64,000 nt of DNA. Origin: Saccharomycopsis malanga (Eukaryota > Ascomycota > Saccharomycetes > Ascoideales > Saccharomycopsidaceae). Position 1 is the stretch's first letter. Every line of letters begins with the position of its first letter. Shown here piece after piece: positions 50,691-64,000 of this stretch. The notes under the pieces are model-generated. The model saw only the letters and a program-made list of their open reading frames with translations, was not told the DNA's origin and did no database searches. The stretch lies in NCBI GenBank assembly GCA_004014935.1, contig CP025321.1:1984001-2048000 (forward strand), in the 5' to 3' direction. The position numbers were made by a program, and so were the translations under genes.

Positions 50691-50733
50691 AATATATATA
50701 AACCTCAATAAAGAATATACCTCAAATCATACC

Positions 50734-52367
50734 TCACAACTTTGTATTACGGACAAACACTTTAGGAAGAGTTCTTCTTTGGATTTTTCCTGTAGGGGTC
50801 TTCGGCAAATGGTCGGTAAAATAGATCTTTTCAGGGACTTTAAAAGCAGAGAGTTTTTCGCTCAAAAAAGATTTCAATTCTTCTGCTGAAAGATGTTGAT
50901 TAGAAGCTACTACGACTGCGGCATGGACGACTTGGCCGTATTTTTCGTCATCCACGCCGAAAGAAACAGCCTCTGCGACCTTTGGATGAGCAAGCATGGC
51001 GTTATCCAATTCGATAGGAGAGATTTTTTCTCCGCCGCGGTTGATGAGTTCTTTGATACGGCCAGTGAGGATAAGAAATTGGTCATTATCGAAATAGCCT
51101 TGGTCTCCGGTACGGAAGTAGCCATTTGTAAAGTTTTCATTGTTGGCTTTTGGATTGTTGAGATAGCCATGGGTGACGTTATTTGCACGTACGGAGACCT
51201 CGCCAATGGTGCCTTGGGGGAGAAGATTGCAGTGATCATCGAGGATGACGATTTCTACGCCGGGGGAGCTTGGCCTACGGTGCCCGGTTTACGGTTGCCT
51301 TTCGAGGGCAAGTTGTTGGTGGAGACGCAATGGGCACATTCGGTCATTCCCATTGCCTCGACCACCGGGGCGTTGAAGGAGGACTCTAGTTTCTGCAAGG
51401 TGGACGGGGCCAAGGCCGAGGAACACAGTCTGATGAACCGCAAGTCGGGAACCGGGTCGGGGACTCCGGTCTTGAGGAGAATCTGATGGATGGTCGGGAC
51501 CGCCGTGTACCACGTGACGTGGTGTTTGGACACGTCGTCCCAGAAGACCCTTGCCGAGAACCGGGGAGCAATGACAGCCTTGCCCCCGGAATGTAGGGTG
51601 GAGAGCAACGCTCCCACGAGGCCGTGGACATGGAACAACGGCATCACAATGTAAGTTGCGTCCAGCAAACCGAGGTCGTACACCCTGGCAAGGCTTTGCA
51701 TCAGGGCACAAAGGTTGCCGTGGCTGAGAGGAACTGCCTTTGGTCTTCCCGTGGTTCCGGACGTGTGAAGAACAAGTGCAATGTCGGAACATTCCGGGGA
51801 TCCGGTAAACCAGTCGAGGTTCCCCGACTGTAGAATAATGTCCTCCTTTGAAGCAAACACTGCGTCTTCTGCTACCTCCCCGCCGCTCTCTCTGGTCTCA
51901 TACACCTCGTATTCAACCTGCTCTGTATCAGCATCGTACCATACTTCTACAAGATGTGCGCCGTGTTCCACCGCACTCTGCACAATTGGCTCGGCAGTGG
52001 CGCCATTCGACGCTGTTTTACGGAATCCCCGGGGAACAAACACTGCCTGGGCATTGAGATCTCCTAGATAGAAGTCAAACTCGCTTTTTTTGTAATTGAA
52101 ATTGAGCGGTGCAGCAATACGTCCGGCCGTAGTAATTGCTAGGAAAACCGCTACAAACTCCAAACTGTTTGGAATTGCAATCCCAAACGCAGTCTGCTTG
52201 GTGCCTTCAAGCACTTTTCCCTTGGTTAATGGCGAATTTACATGTGAAAACAACTCCTGAAGTGATCCAACTGCCAGCCCAAGCTGCCGATACGTGAAAC
52301 TCGGCCCGTTGGGAATAACAATCGCCGAACGGTCGCTGAGAGGAATCGCTTCATTAATCGTCGTCAT
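50734..52367 (-). CDS. PCS60: Peroxisomal acyl/oxalyl-CoA synthetase Pcs60, with one apparent frameshift
   Basis: An AMP-forming ligase (ANL family) that makes oxalyl-CoA in the peroxisome. The frame from ATG 52367 is clean to the block KPGTVGQAPP. It then meets a stop at 51255, while the rest (VEIVILDD through to the end) continues in the next frame. Five Cs in GCTCCCCCGG (reverse of about 51262-51270) where six would restore the frame make a 1-base loss the likely cause. The remainder has no other defect. Joined length is about 544 aa against 543 in yeast. The AMP-binding signature HTSGTTGRPKAVP is at residues 201-213 and RIKELINRGGEKISP near the end. The last residues NTKL are a weak PTS1 (yeast has SKL). 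Confidence 0.88.
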
Positions 52368-52607
52368 TATACCTTTATAAGCTCGCTCTCAATTCAACAA
52401 ATATCCTATCAACTTATCCCTAACCTGCTATAAACCCTTCTCAACTAAAATTGCTCCAAAACTCTCCCCTATTGCTCATGCGCTATGATGCGGGATGATG
52501 TGTGTCTATGCGTGTATCATTAACCCCATACAGGGGTGTAGGTAGTGTATAGCTAGATGGTGATGATCCAAGGGCAATGAGCAGTGGTGGTGACTACAAT
52601 TAGCGAA

Positions 52608-53141
52608 ATGTCGTATGAATCCCGGATAGATGCTGATATCAGTGTGCTCAGGAAGAATTTGGAGCAGCTTCGTGATGATACGACCACAGACAAGCATGAT
52701 GACCATCATTCAGAGTTGCAAAAGTTGCAGCTTGTAAACAAACTTTTACGGAGTCTTTCAGACACAATCGACACTATTGATGCAAATGTCAAGAGGGTGG
52801 ATGAAGGGCTTAAGGTGACAAACGAGCTTATCGACCGCTGGGCCAAGATTTTGCTCAAAAATGGCGAGATTTCCTCGCTTTTGTTCAGCGATGGCACTGG
52901 TGATAAGTATAGATGGAATGGGTCTACTTTGGACAACGAAGCGTATCGTGCTCGGGCAGAGGAGTACAATGTGTTGGTGGAACGGTACACACGGCTAAAA
53001 GCAGCAAAGGACGAGAAGGAAAGAAAAACAAAGGAGCAGGAGCACCAGAGAATAAAACGTATCAAAGAAAGGGAACAATCATTGCAGCGAAGAGTCTATG
53101 GCACCAGAACTAGTAGGGGACGCGTAGAGAAAAAGAGATAA
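52608..53141 (+). CDS. DUO1: DASH/Dam1 complex subunit Duo1
   Basis: The DASH ring couples kinetochores to spindle microtubules. The product is 177 aa from ATG 52608; a run of GTGs upstream is in frame but not needed. The Duo1 core is the helical stretch LVNKLLRSLSDTIDTIDANV through TNELIDRWAKILLKN and SLLFSDG (about residues 42-100), like the conserved INxxIxxxxxxNxxVxxTTxxTNxLLDxWIxIL pattern of other yeasts. A charged coiled coil (KAAKDEKERKTKEQEHQRIK) and a basic tail follow. It is short for Duo1 (yeast 247 aa), mainly at the C-terminus. It is divergent from PCS60 across only 240 bp. Confidence rests on the core pattern. Confidence 0.75.
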   Translation: MSYESRIDADISVLRKNLEQLRDDTTTDKHDDHHSELQKLQLVNKLLRSLSDTIDTIDANVKRVDEGLKVTNELIDRWAKILLKNGEISSLLFSDGTGDKYRWNGSTLDNEAYRARAEEYNVLVERYTRLKAAKDEKERKTKEQEHQRIKRIKEREQSLQRRVYGTRTSRGRVEKKR

Positions 53142-53624
53142 TGTCTGTACAATGTAAACTTTTACTTCGCTTTCAAAATGTCTTTTTTCCATACTTTTCG
53201 GTAACAAGCGTATCTTTTGTATTATTGGTGTTTTCTTCCAATGTAGGAGATTTCTGAAACCGTTGGACAAGAAACAGCAAGGTTTAAACAAGTTTCTGCT
53301 TGCAACTATGTAAACACGGAGTTTCAAATGTATTTCAGTCATATAAAACAAAGAAAACCAACTGTGCAGTAAAGATCACAGTTTTTAATACGTAAAAACG
53401 CTGGCTTTTATGTAAAGTGCCTCAAGACTCTCCCATTGCTGCCGCTTTTGTTCATGTTGTATCTGGCAGACTTGTACAAGGCAAACAATTGACAAAGTTT
53501 ACTTTTCGTCACTTTAGTTGCTAAAGAAACACCAGCCACAATTGAAAAATAACTAAATAAAGCTGAGAGTATGTAATGAAAGGGCTAATTAATCAAATTG
53601 CCAGCGTTTTTGACGTGGGGCAAT

Positions 53625-53935
53625 ATAATTACAATATATGACATTTTTCAAATTTGAGATCAGGTGTGTGACCAACAATTACAATATAATAGATTTCTCA
53701 AGCCTGAAATGGATCTAAATACAATATTTGAGATTTTTCAGGCCTGAGAACAGGTCTGAGACCAGTAATCACAATGTATGAGATTTCTCGAACCTGAAAT
53801 AGATCTAAATTACAATATTTGACATTTTTCAAATTTGAGAGCAGGTCTGAGACCAATAATTACAATATATGACATTATTCAAATTTGAGAACAGTTCTTA
53901 GTCCAACAATTGCAATATTTGAGATTTCTCAAGCC
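53625..53935. repeat. Minisatellite, about 55-60-bp unit
   Basis: About five units of the form ACAATATTTGAGATTTCTC, AAATTTGAGA/AGCCTGAAAT, then CAGGTCTGAGACCAATAAT. Confidence 0.8.
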
Positions 53936-54806
53936 TTCAAACAGACCTGGCAAATGGACACATGATCAAGACCCATCAATTTTGCTCAAAATCAATCACT
54001 CACCATGTTGTGGAAGTGTATGGTGTCAAGATAGCAATGGCACGAGCGAAGCAAATACAAGTAGCAGAAAACAAAGCCTTGAGGCTGACGCTTTGAGCGA
54101 TCAAAAGAATAAAGACTGTCATACTCAGGATTGAGTAATGAATTGCACCACTAAACATACAAAGGAAAAAATGCCTATTGAACAAAACTCTGAGACTTGT
54201 GTTTAGCACAATATAGTCATGATTACAAGCCAAAGAGCTCTTTCAAAGCTTGCGAATCCCTGGCGCCTTACCAATTAAGGCCGAAAGAATGCTGTAAAAG
54301 TTGGAAACCCATCCTAACAGATTGGTAAAAGAAAACCGAAGCGAACAAGAACATCACAAGCTAACACGGTCACAGGATATCAGGTCTTAGACAGGTTATC
54401 CATAAGAAAATGACAGATTAATGGCAAGAACGAGTTGGTTATTTATTAATGGCAAGAAAAGATAAAACTCAACTATAAATTTCCTGACCCACAAGTTATG
54501 ACAATCACCTGAAAACTTAAAGTTTTCTGAAATCTTCAAAATGAGTTTTAAGCTCCGTGACACAACTTGTCAGTGGAGTAAGAATGATGCTGCGGAGGTT
54601 TAAATAAGTAGTGGTTTCTGACTAACTAGAATATCAAGACTGGGGAGCTCGATATTCTGAGGGTGATCACCTAGCCAAATGCAGAAAATGGACAAATGAG
54701 CACGAAGAATATAATATAATCTCAGAAGTGGTTTTGAAATTGATTATGGACACTACGATAGTTGAAGCTTTGCTCTCCTATTTGGAAAAGGCACTACTAA
54801 TATCAA

Positions 54807-55230
<424 letters not shown>

Positions 55231-55639
55231 GATGGTGAATTTCTATATACTTCTAGTCCTATGATTTGATCGACTAGATACATTAGATTCCATTATTCTA
55301 CGTTCATTCTGTCTACAACTCTAATTGATTTATTTAATGATTTTTATTGGATCGGCTTATTAGTTGGCACACATAGCCACTTGATTCTATATACTTACGA
55401 GTCTACACTATTGTCCAAAACCTCTGATTCACAGTTCTATTTTCTCCGTTGCTTCAGGCGTTTACAACACAAAACATCTTGATATTACCTCTTACAATAA
55501 ATCATATACTACCTCTTAAAAGTCTCTTATATTGCCTCTTACCATTCGTAGATTCTCTCATCATTATAATGCCCCATCAAAATGGTACATCAGGTCATCG
55601 CTTACCCGGGTACATTGAAAAAAAAAAATATTTCTGTGA

Positions 55640-57975
<2,336 letters not shown>

Positions 57976-58145
57976 GTGTACTATAGATAATAAAGTTTGT
58001 TATATGGACCACTTGGTAAGCACAAGCGTATTGTACGGTTGTAATAAGTGTAATGAAAGTAGGCGCTTTTTATAGGTAGCGAGAATTTCACCAGGTAAGA
58101 AAGTATTGATGCCAAACACATCTATTTTGGTTCTATGGTTCTAAG

Positions 58146-58169
58146 TGACCACTGGGCCATTTGGCTATA

Positions 58170-58267
<98 letters not shown>
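58146..58267 (+). mobile_element. Short SINE head joined directly to an ATT microsatellite
   Basis: GACCACTGGGCCATTTGGCT is followed at once by AT(AATT) and about 33 ATT units; B box, body and 3' end are absent. Confidence 0.65.
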
Positions 58268-58635
58268 GATTATAGTGATTTGACTAAATTTGCAAAGAGT
58301 AGCTAAAAACAAAGAAACTTTTTGCATTCGTAATTACTATCAAAGGCGATGTTCCTTAACTTGTAGAAAAGAATAGATCATTTAGCAAAGATGATTATAT
58401 ATGATTTTGGTTAGAGTCTGGTAAAGGAATATTCAAAACTAGACGTATATAAATTTTGTCACAAAATATATCTGAGTTTTGTCCCTAGTGCACTCCTTGC
58501 TCTTCTTTTGACTGAACATTTATCAACTCATTCAGCACTGTAGTAAAACATAAAATGTCGATGTAAACCACCTCCGATTTGCAGCATTTGTTACTTTGAA
58601 AATATCAAGTTGAACAATAAACACAATTTAAAACT

Positions 58636-59560
58636 TGTAGTTTTTTGCTTCCATCTTAGTTTAGGCTTTCAACAATGAAACTCTTACAACGCAATCAACA
58701 TATCGTTGTATTAAAAGCTAAAACTCGTTTTTAAAACGGACTCCCTTGGGCAGAGGTATAAAACTAATTAATGAGCACATTACGCTTTACCGAGCTCCAT
58801 AAAATATTCACTGCATACAGGATGTTGTAATATACTATTTTGGCAATTATAATGATTATTACAAAATGTAAATTCCTTTTAGAGCCTATAATAATTAGTA
58901 CTTTTTTCAGCTCTCGAGATACGTGTTACCTCGGGATAAAACCTCATTAAAAAATTGAAGAATACACAAATTAAATCAAAAGCAATCCAAACTATGGAAT
59001 AATGTTAATACATAAAGAAAATTACCTTGATGAGCGAAAAATACGATCCTTAATAAATTATGTGTTATTTTCGACAAAATGATAACTTCTCACTATTTAA
59101 AAATTTTTTGAAAGCCAGGTATCAAAACAATTTAGATGGTTTAAACATTTAGATTTTGCGGAATATATAAATATGTTTTATGTTTGGTTTGTTTTGCTGT
59201 AAAAGCCCTAGAATATGACTTGAAAGAATCAACTTTTTGGAAATTTTGGCAATTTTCCGATATATCAAATATTTATTCCAAAATCTAATTTTTTTACTTT
59301 AAATAGCATTCTAATATAGAAAAAAACACAAAATGTTGGAGTACACTTTTTTAATTCAAAATAACCTGGATAGCATTAATTTAATTCAATAAAACCTTTG
59401 ACCACTAGTTCAAAACGTCAACAGCGCGAATCGAGTCCCAAAACCTAAAGTGAGGAACGCCACACTTGTTTTCTGCACTATTCTGCACTATTTTGTGTGG
59501 CGTATGGCCTGACCAACTTGGCCACTGGGCAATAGTAAGGCATTTTCTATACAGGCATAA
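58636..59560 (-). mobile_element. Long tRNA-headed repeat, copy F
   Basis: The head is at the right (CCAACTTGGCCACTGGGCAA at about 59513-59532), with hairpin arms and two AATAGTGCAG-type units. The core is at about 59210-59275. The 5' leader reads (in reverse) AATAGTAAGGCATTTTCTAT and ACAGGCATA. The left end GTAGTTTTTTGCTTCCATCT matches copy A. Confidence 0.82.
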
Positions 59561-59567
59561 TAAATAA

Positions 59568-59680
59568 TATCTTATATTTCAAGCCCAGTGCATGTCATTT
59601 TCGTACATCAGCGCTAGATACTTGGTAGGAAACTCCAATAAAATCCTGTTAGTTATAGTCTTCTCACTCTTGAACCAGCC
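59568..59680 (-). mobile_element. Short SINE 3' fragment
   Basis: Reverse tail ATATTTCAAGCCCAGTGCA, CATTTTCGTACATCAGCGC, ACTTGGTAGGAAACTCC. It sits 8 bp beyond the head of long repeat copy F, again a contact between the two families. Confidence 0.65.
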
Positions 59681-60000
59681 ACCTCGTTATTCAGCGATGA
59701 TGACGATGAAATGGAAAGAAAGACAATATCCAACGATTTCAAGGTTATGACATTAGTTTCCTCTCCTTTTGCTGTTTATGATTGATTTTAAATTTATGCC
59801 AATGTTTCTTTTTACTATCTCCTTGAAGTGTATCTCTGCGGCTCCTACAATTCATAAATAACAATCATAAACAATACATTAATAAAACTACATGAATAGT
59901 TGTGCTTGAAATACATCACAAAACTCGGTATTGTTTTGCACTTGCCCAGCAATAACAGAATAATAATACCTAAATGCCAACTAATCTATATATACACAAC

Positions 60001-60486
60001 TTAACCACCATCTACTTGTTTTTTTACATCCACTGTACTGTCAATCTTACTGTTTTCTTCAATAGCAGTGCTACTGGCCTGACTACGGCTGCCAGAAGAA
60101 TCACTAATAGCTCTTGTTTCCACCAGTTTGGTTTTTTTCCAGTTCTCAACCATGTCGTTGATGATGACCTCTGCCACCTCCCGCTTGAGAATCTCGTTCG
60201 CAAAATTCTTCGATTTTATTAGGAGCTTCACAATGTGCAAACAATTGGGATAAATGATGTATTTGGCATTCTGCGGAACACTCCAGTAGTTGTAAAGATA
60301 CCGTAGATATGCAATAAAGCGAGGATCTTCAAGATATTTGTTTTGCGCAAGGTAATTCAAGTAGTTCAAGTTGGAAAGCGACTGGACAAACTCAAGCTCG
60401 ATTTCCCACCGCGTTGGCGGCACCTCTTGCGGCTCCTCGGTGGCTTCCATAGTATTGCGTAACGTTTTCCTAAGAGCCTTTCTCAT
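60001..60486 (-). CDS. MED31: Mediator complex subunit 31 (Soh1)
   Basis: Med31 sits in the middle module of Mediator and helps recruit RNA polymerase II. The product is 161 aa from ATG 60486, or 149 aa from ATG 60450. The family core is residues 25-92: PTRWEIELEFVQSLSNLNYL, then NKYLEDPRFIAYLRYL, YWSVP and YIIYPNCLHIVKLL. The Ser/Thr-rich, charged C-terminal tail is extra. The first ATG lies inside a 177-bp tandem duplication that also carries the promoter, and the region before the core is not conserved, so the second ATG is a fair alternative. It lies head to tail downstream of NAB2. Confidence 0.92.
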   Translation of the reverse strand: MRKALRKTLRNTMEATEEPQEVPPTRWEIELEFVQSLSNLNYLNYLAQNKYLEDPRFIAYLRYLYNYWSVPQNAKYIIYPNCLHIVKLLIKSKNFANEILKREVAEVIINDMVENWKKTKLVETRAISDSSGSRSQASSTAIEENSKIDSTVDVKKQVDGG

Positions 60487-60774
60487 TAATAGACGGAGTC
60501 GAAGAGTAATATATAGAGGAGGTCTTTTTGGTCCAACGTGATACGCGCATGATATTGCATATACCTACATACCACTACAGAAGAGGTAAGAATTGCCAAA
60601 GTACATAGATTAACAAATATTCAATCAAACCAGAAGCTTAACTGGCTGGTTATGCTTTCTCATTAATAGACGGAGTCGAAGAGGAATATATAGAGGGTTT
60701 TTTAGGGCATACAAATACATACCACTACAGGAAAAGTAAAAATTGCAAAAGTACATAGATTAACAAATATACAA
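60479..60774. repeat. Tandem duplication of the MED31 5' end and promoter
   Basis: TTTCTCATTAATAGACGGAG and TCGAAGAG..AATATATAGAGG occur at about 60479 and again about 177 bp further on. ACATACCACTACAG and AGTACATAGATTAACAAATA are shared too, at a shorter spacing of about 150 bp, so the outer unit has lost about 27 bp. The outer copy keeps an ATG with three codons (MRK) in a new frame, a possible upstream ORF. Confidence 0.85.
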
Positions 60775-60847
60775 TAAAAGCAGCTGCTAAAGTGTGAAAT
60801 TCCAACCTTCAAAAAGGGAGCATGAAGATGTCGCGTTTCATGAGTTG

Positions 60848-61961
60848 CTAAACGGTCATAGAAGTGTCTTCTTGAGGCGGTGCTTTTTCCAAAACTTGGT
60901 CGTTAGGCACTGCAAACTGTCTTTCGATGGTAGAGCTATGATTGCCCGAAGAATGGCCGGCTGACGGTCCCGACGACGGTCCCGAACCGTCGGCAGTCCA
61001 GACTAGCGGTTTATTGATGAGCTGGTCTCTTTCAGGAGGGTGTTTGAAATGGCAAAACTTGTTTTTGCAATTGATGGAATACTTGCATTCCTGAGACAAT
61101 GGATGGGTGAAATAACAGTCAATTCTCGTGCATTCGGCACCGTCACGGCATAACACAGGACTGCTAGCGTGTCTAAACTTGCAGCGAGGATTGAGACATC
61201 TGGAGCCAAACTTACACTGTTCCAAAGATCTTTCTTCAGGCACAGCAGCAGAATTATTGATGACAGAAGCAAGTTTAGCCAAATTGGATCTATTATTGTA
61301 TGCTCCTGAAGGCCCGCCGTTGCTGCCAAACACTTCTTCCTTGGTCTTGTAGGAAGGATGAGCTTTATGGCAGTTGGCATCTGCACAATCCCTGGCAGCA
61401 GGACACCATTCAAAAAGAGAAATCTCCGCGTTTTGATTGGCCTTGGTAGGATGCGCATGCTTACAGTCTTGGTAGAAACAGTTGGCACCCTTACGACACA
61501 CATCAATACCATTCTGCTGCTCGAGTTTCTGCTCGCGCTCTGCTCTTCTTCTCGAAAGCTCGTCTATCAAAGCATCGTCTTCACCAGGATGCAAGTAATT
61601 GCATGTTCCAGGGGGATTTGGACAGTTTGGATACTGGAAACACGGCTTGGTAGGATGCGCAAACTTGCAGTCTTTGTGGGGACAGTTTGGGAACTTTTTG
61701 CACCGAAACTTCTTCTTTGTCGGATCCTTGCCATTAAGCAAGTCTTGTAATGCTTTTTGTAATTGAATCGGATTGTTGGGGTTGAAATTCTGCTTGCGAT
61801 TCTGATTATTATTCTTACGAATGCCTCCTCCATTATTCATTCTTTGGTTGCGTGCCCGCATCCCATGCATAGGGCCTGTAGGGAACTGCGGGAATGCAGG
61901 AAGCCCGTTATTGTTGTCCTGGGAGCCAAAGGCCTGTTGCTGCTGGTTCTGCAAAAAGTGC

Positions 61962-62014
<53 letters not shown>

Positions 62015-62299
62015 TTGTTGCACTGTCACATGCTGAGCGCTTATTCCATTCTTCAACAGTTCCAAGTCCTGAAATAACGATGCCACGAAACTTTCACTGA
62101 TAGTTTCTCCTGATATAGACGATAATTCCTCAACAATCTCTTGAGGCGATCTGTTGTTTGAAACCAACACGACAATAAATTCAGCAATATCGTTTCTAGT
62201 CTCCTCACTGACATTTGCCTCATTTAATCTCCGTAATGTAACCTGCAAAAACTGCTGGCCAAGCTCACTGTCCACTTCAATACTCTGGTTGTCTGACAT
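60848..62299 (-). CDS. NAB2: Nuclear poly(A)-binding protein Nab2
   Basis: Nab2 binds poly(A) tails, limits their length and carries mRNA to the nuclear pore. The product is 483 aa from ATG 62299. The N-terminal PWI-like helical domain is at residues 1-85, followed by a polyglutamine tract from about residue 94, an Asn-rich linker with basic RKNNNQNRK-type residues, and then seven CCCH zinc fingers (for example KFPNCPHKDCKFAHP, GANCFYQDCKHAHP, GSRCLNPRCKFRHA, SINCKNKFCHFKHP). Seven fingers match the yeast protein. Finger four (CPAARDCADANCHKAHP) is slightly longer. The polyQ codons (CAG/CAA) may vary between strains. Confidence 0.93.
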
Positions 62300-62527
62300 A
62301 TTGTTCCTTGCGTCCCTTGATTGCCACTAAACAGCTGAAAATTAGTAGAAGATGTCCTTTTAGCCAGACGCTTATATATTTCTCTTTATTTGATTATTTA
62401 TCTCGCTTTACTTTTTTTTGCCTCCAAAATTTTTCGTGATTACGGCCGGGTAACATTAGTAAAATATTACCATTTCTTTTCACGTGTGTATTTATGGGGT
62501 GTGCGGGGTGTCAATAGCTAATAATCT

Positions 62528-62945
62528 TTCGAGCCCAGTACATATCAGTTTGGTATATACGCGCTATGTCTAAGGGACTTGGTAAAGCCCAATAATGTCC
62601 TGTTATTAATAATCTCTTCACTAAATTGTAGATTAGGTATTTATTGGTCTAGTTTGTGTTTCAGACAGTTGCACTTGAGTGTAAAGTCACGTTCAACATA
62701 GTAAAAAGCAGCGAGTAAAAGTGTCTTGATGGGAATCGAACCCGTGTTCCTAATAATAATAATATCATATATTTCAAGCCCAGTACATATCAGTTTCGTA
62801 TATACGCGCCATGTCTAAGGGAGGGACTTGGTGAAGCCTAATGATGTCCTGTTTATCATAATCTTATATATCGTTATCTTCTCACTCCTGCTCTTGTTCG
62901 AGAGTATTATTTATTAAACTATCCTGCTAGGTCTTTTCTCTAAAT
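62528..62945 (-). mobile_element. Short SINE with a second short SINE nested in its head
   Basis: The outer copy, in reverse, runs from CTTTCGAGCCCAGTACATAT to the B box and GTGTTCCT at about 62744. A second copy then starts with AATAATAATAATATCATATA and CAGTTTCGTATATACGCGCC, and continues to about 62925. The outer head resumes with CCTGCTAGGTCTTTTCTCT. The order dates the inner copy as later. Confidence 0.75.
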
Positions 62946-63439
62946 TAAAAAAAAATATGAATATAATTATGAATCACGTATCTGAAGGTATACGGAATTA
63001 CTACATTTGTCAACTTATCTTCAAGTTGATTAGAGTTGAAGTTCAAGCAGTTTAGCTTTAATCATAGAATATTTGACTGAATAAGAATGAAATTTTGCTA
63101 AAACTTGGTGAGGGTAAAATTAGAGCCTTAAACCAATAAACCCCAAAATCGTATTATACTTTATAAATAAGAAAATTTAATAGTCATATTTGTTTCAAAT
63201 TGGTTTTTTTTTGGCTTTTTTAAAATATTATTCCAAATACTGAAACGATATGTAGTGCAAAATTCATAAGGTATTGAATGGCGAAAGCCCAAGCCTAGGA
63301 AGCATGAACATCATAAATGATTGATGCACTGTTTCAACCAGCCACGATTTCATGAACCAATTTTTTTCAACAATTATGGGAATGTTAACAAGATGGTATG
63401 CTCACATATGATAAATTCTTAACAAAAAAATAATTTAGT

Positions 63440-63562
63440 GAAAGAATAATCAATTTATTAAGAGATTTCTTCAAGATATTGGAAAGATAATCAATTTATT
63501 AAGAAGTTTCTTTAAGATATTGGAAAGATAATCAATTTATTAAGAAATTTCTTCAAGATATT
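63440..63562. repeat. Tandem repeat, three 47-bp units
   Basis: The unit is ATAATCAATTTATTAAGA, then TTTCTTCAAGATATTGGAAAG, repeated three times with few differences. Confidence 0.85.
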
Positions 63563-64000
63563 CAAAAGATCAGAATCAATTAAAAGCTGCGCATGGATAG
63601 CCTTTTAAATGCATATTTGACAGATAATACAGTTGGTTTATTACGGTTTCAAATCAGTACAACCGTTAGATATGATTATTTTAGAATGATGGTAAACCTG
63701 ATGCGCATTTTATTATCAATCCAACAGTTTTCGAAGGTTATACAAAGTTAGAAATCGAGAAAAGTACCAATTTACAAGTTTTTCTACTATACAACTCTAC
63801 AAATTAACGTAGTTCCAAAGAAGCTCCAACAAAGATTATTGACTCAATACCCATATTAGTATCTATTGGTGGTAATTTATACGAGTAAAGATGCGATCAT
63901 TCACCGGGTAAAACGGCATTGTATTTTTCAAAATAAAACACTTTAGAGCGTACCAATATTATCAGGTGGAGAAACAAGTCGTGTATCCGTGCAAAATGTC

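Larger units (their letters stand above)
48673..50733. other. Intergenic region between BRE4-like and PCS60
   Basis: Repeat-filled, no gene. It holds reverse short-SINE tails at 48808-48835 and 49225-49315, a diverged repeat at about 48870-49100 shared with 55228-55420, long repeat copy E, a TTA microsatellite (50310-50341), a short-SINE head (50342-50395) and a 60-bp-unit minisatellite up to 50690. Confidence 0.6.
57976..60000. other. Intergenic region between convergent PRP43 and MED31
   Basis: No gene. It holds a short-SINE head with ATT tract (58146-58267), AT-rich sequence to 58635, long repeat copy F (58636-59560), a short-SINE 3' fragment (59568-59680) and the MED31 3' flank. Confidence 0.55.
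62300..64000. other. Intergenic region beyond NAB2 to the window edge
   Basis: No gene to the end. It holds two nested short SINEs (62528-62945), AT-rich unique sequence, and three 47-bp tandem units at about 63440-63562. Confidence 0.55.

Noticed and set aside
51200-51280. Programmed frameshifting in PCS60
   Set aside because: There is no known slippery signal; a run of five Cs where six would fit is more simply an indel.

Overview
The window is nuclear DNA of a budding yeast. It holds 18 protein genes with clear homologues in Saccharomyces and Candida, all apparently without introns and separated by long AT-rich spacers. Three CTG codons fall where Saccharomyces homologues have serine: bases 250 (UBA1), 40059 (CAC2) and 57646 (PRP43). 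This points to a CUG-Ser clade yeast, so CTG should be read as Ser. The species cannot be named from the sequence alone.

Layout, left to right: UBA1 C-terminal part (1-1914), a possible 35-aa membrane peptide (3538-3645), HUL5-type HECT ligase (3962-7420), a mitochondrial aldehyde dehydrogenase whose 3' end is tandemly repeated (10481-12067), OST3/OST6 (14166-15143), a GH5 exo-glucanase-like gene (16766-18358), a foldback element (18776-19266), a tandem FAR1-type transcription factor (19955-22243), an F-box/YccV protein (23420-25417), a PHO2/GRF10-like homeobox gene (27239-29209), a 7.4-kb gene-free stretch, FIG1 (36633-37505), CAC2 (40050-41771), an ADH6-like reductase (43772-44875), BRE4-like (45574-48672), PCS60 (50734-52367), DUO1 (52608-53141), PRP43 (55700-57975), MED31 (60001-60486) and NAB2 (60848-62299). 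The genes belong to unrelated pathways. UBA1 beside HUL5 (ubiquitin) and MED31 beside NAB2 (mRNA synthesis and export) are probably chance neighbours. PCS60 and PRP43 each carry one apparent 1-base loss in a C run, more likely an assembly error than a broken gene.

The spacers hold two dispersed repeat families with tRNA-like heads. The short family (about 290 bp; A box TGGCTCAGTGG, B box GGTTCGATTCC, fixed body, ATT-rich tail) behaves as a true SINE. The copy at 41817-42109 is whole and flanked by a perfect 13-bp target-site duplication, and one copy is nested inside another at 62528-62945. About 25 whole or partial copies lie in 64 kb. The long family (about 0.9-1.1 kb, seven copies) has a different tRNA-like head with a variable hairpin insert and a strongly conserved core. 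No LINE that could mobilise them is present. SINEs are hardly known in budding yeasts, so these families are the most notable content. The spacers also hold many minisatellites, long ATT microsatellites and several decayed tRNA-like units. No intact tRNA, rRNA, virus-like element, LTR element or CRISPR array was recognised.
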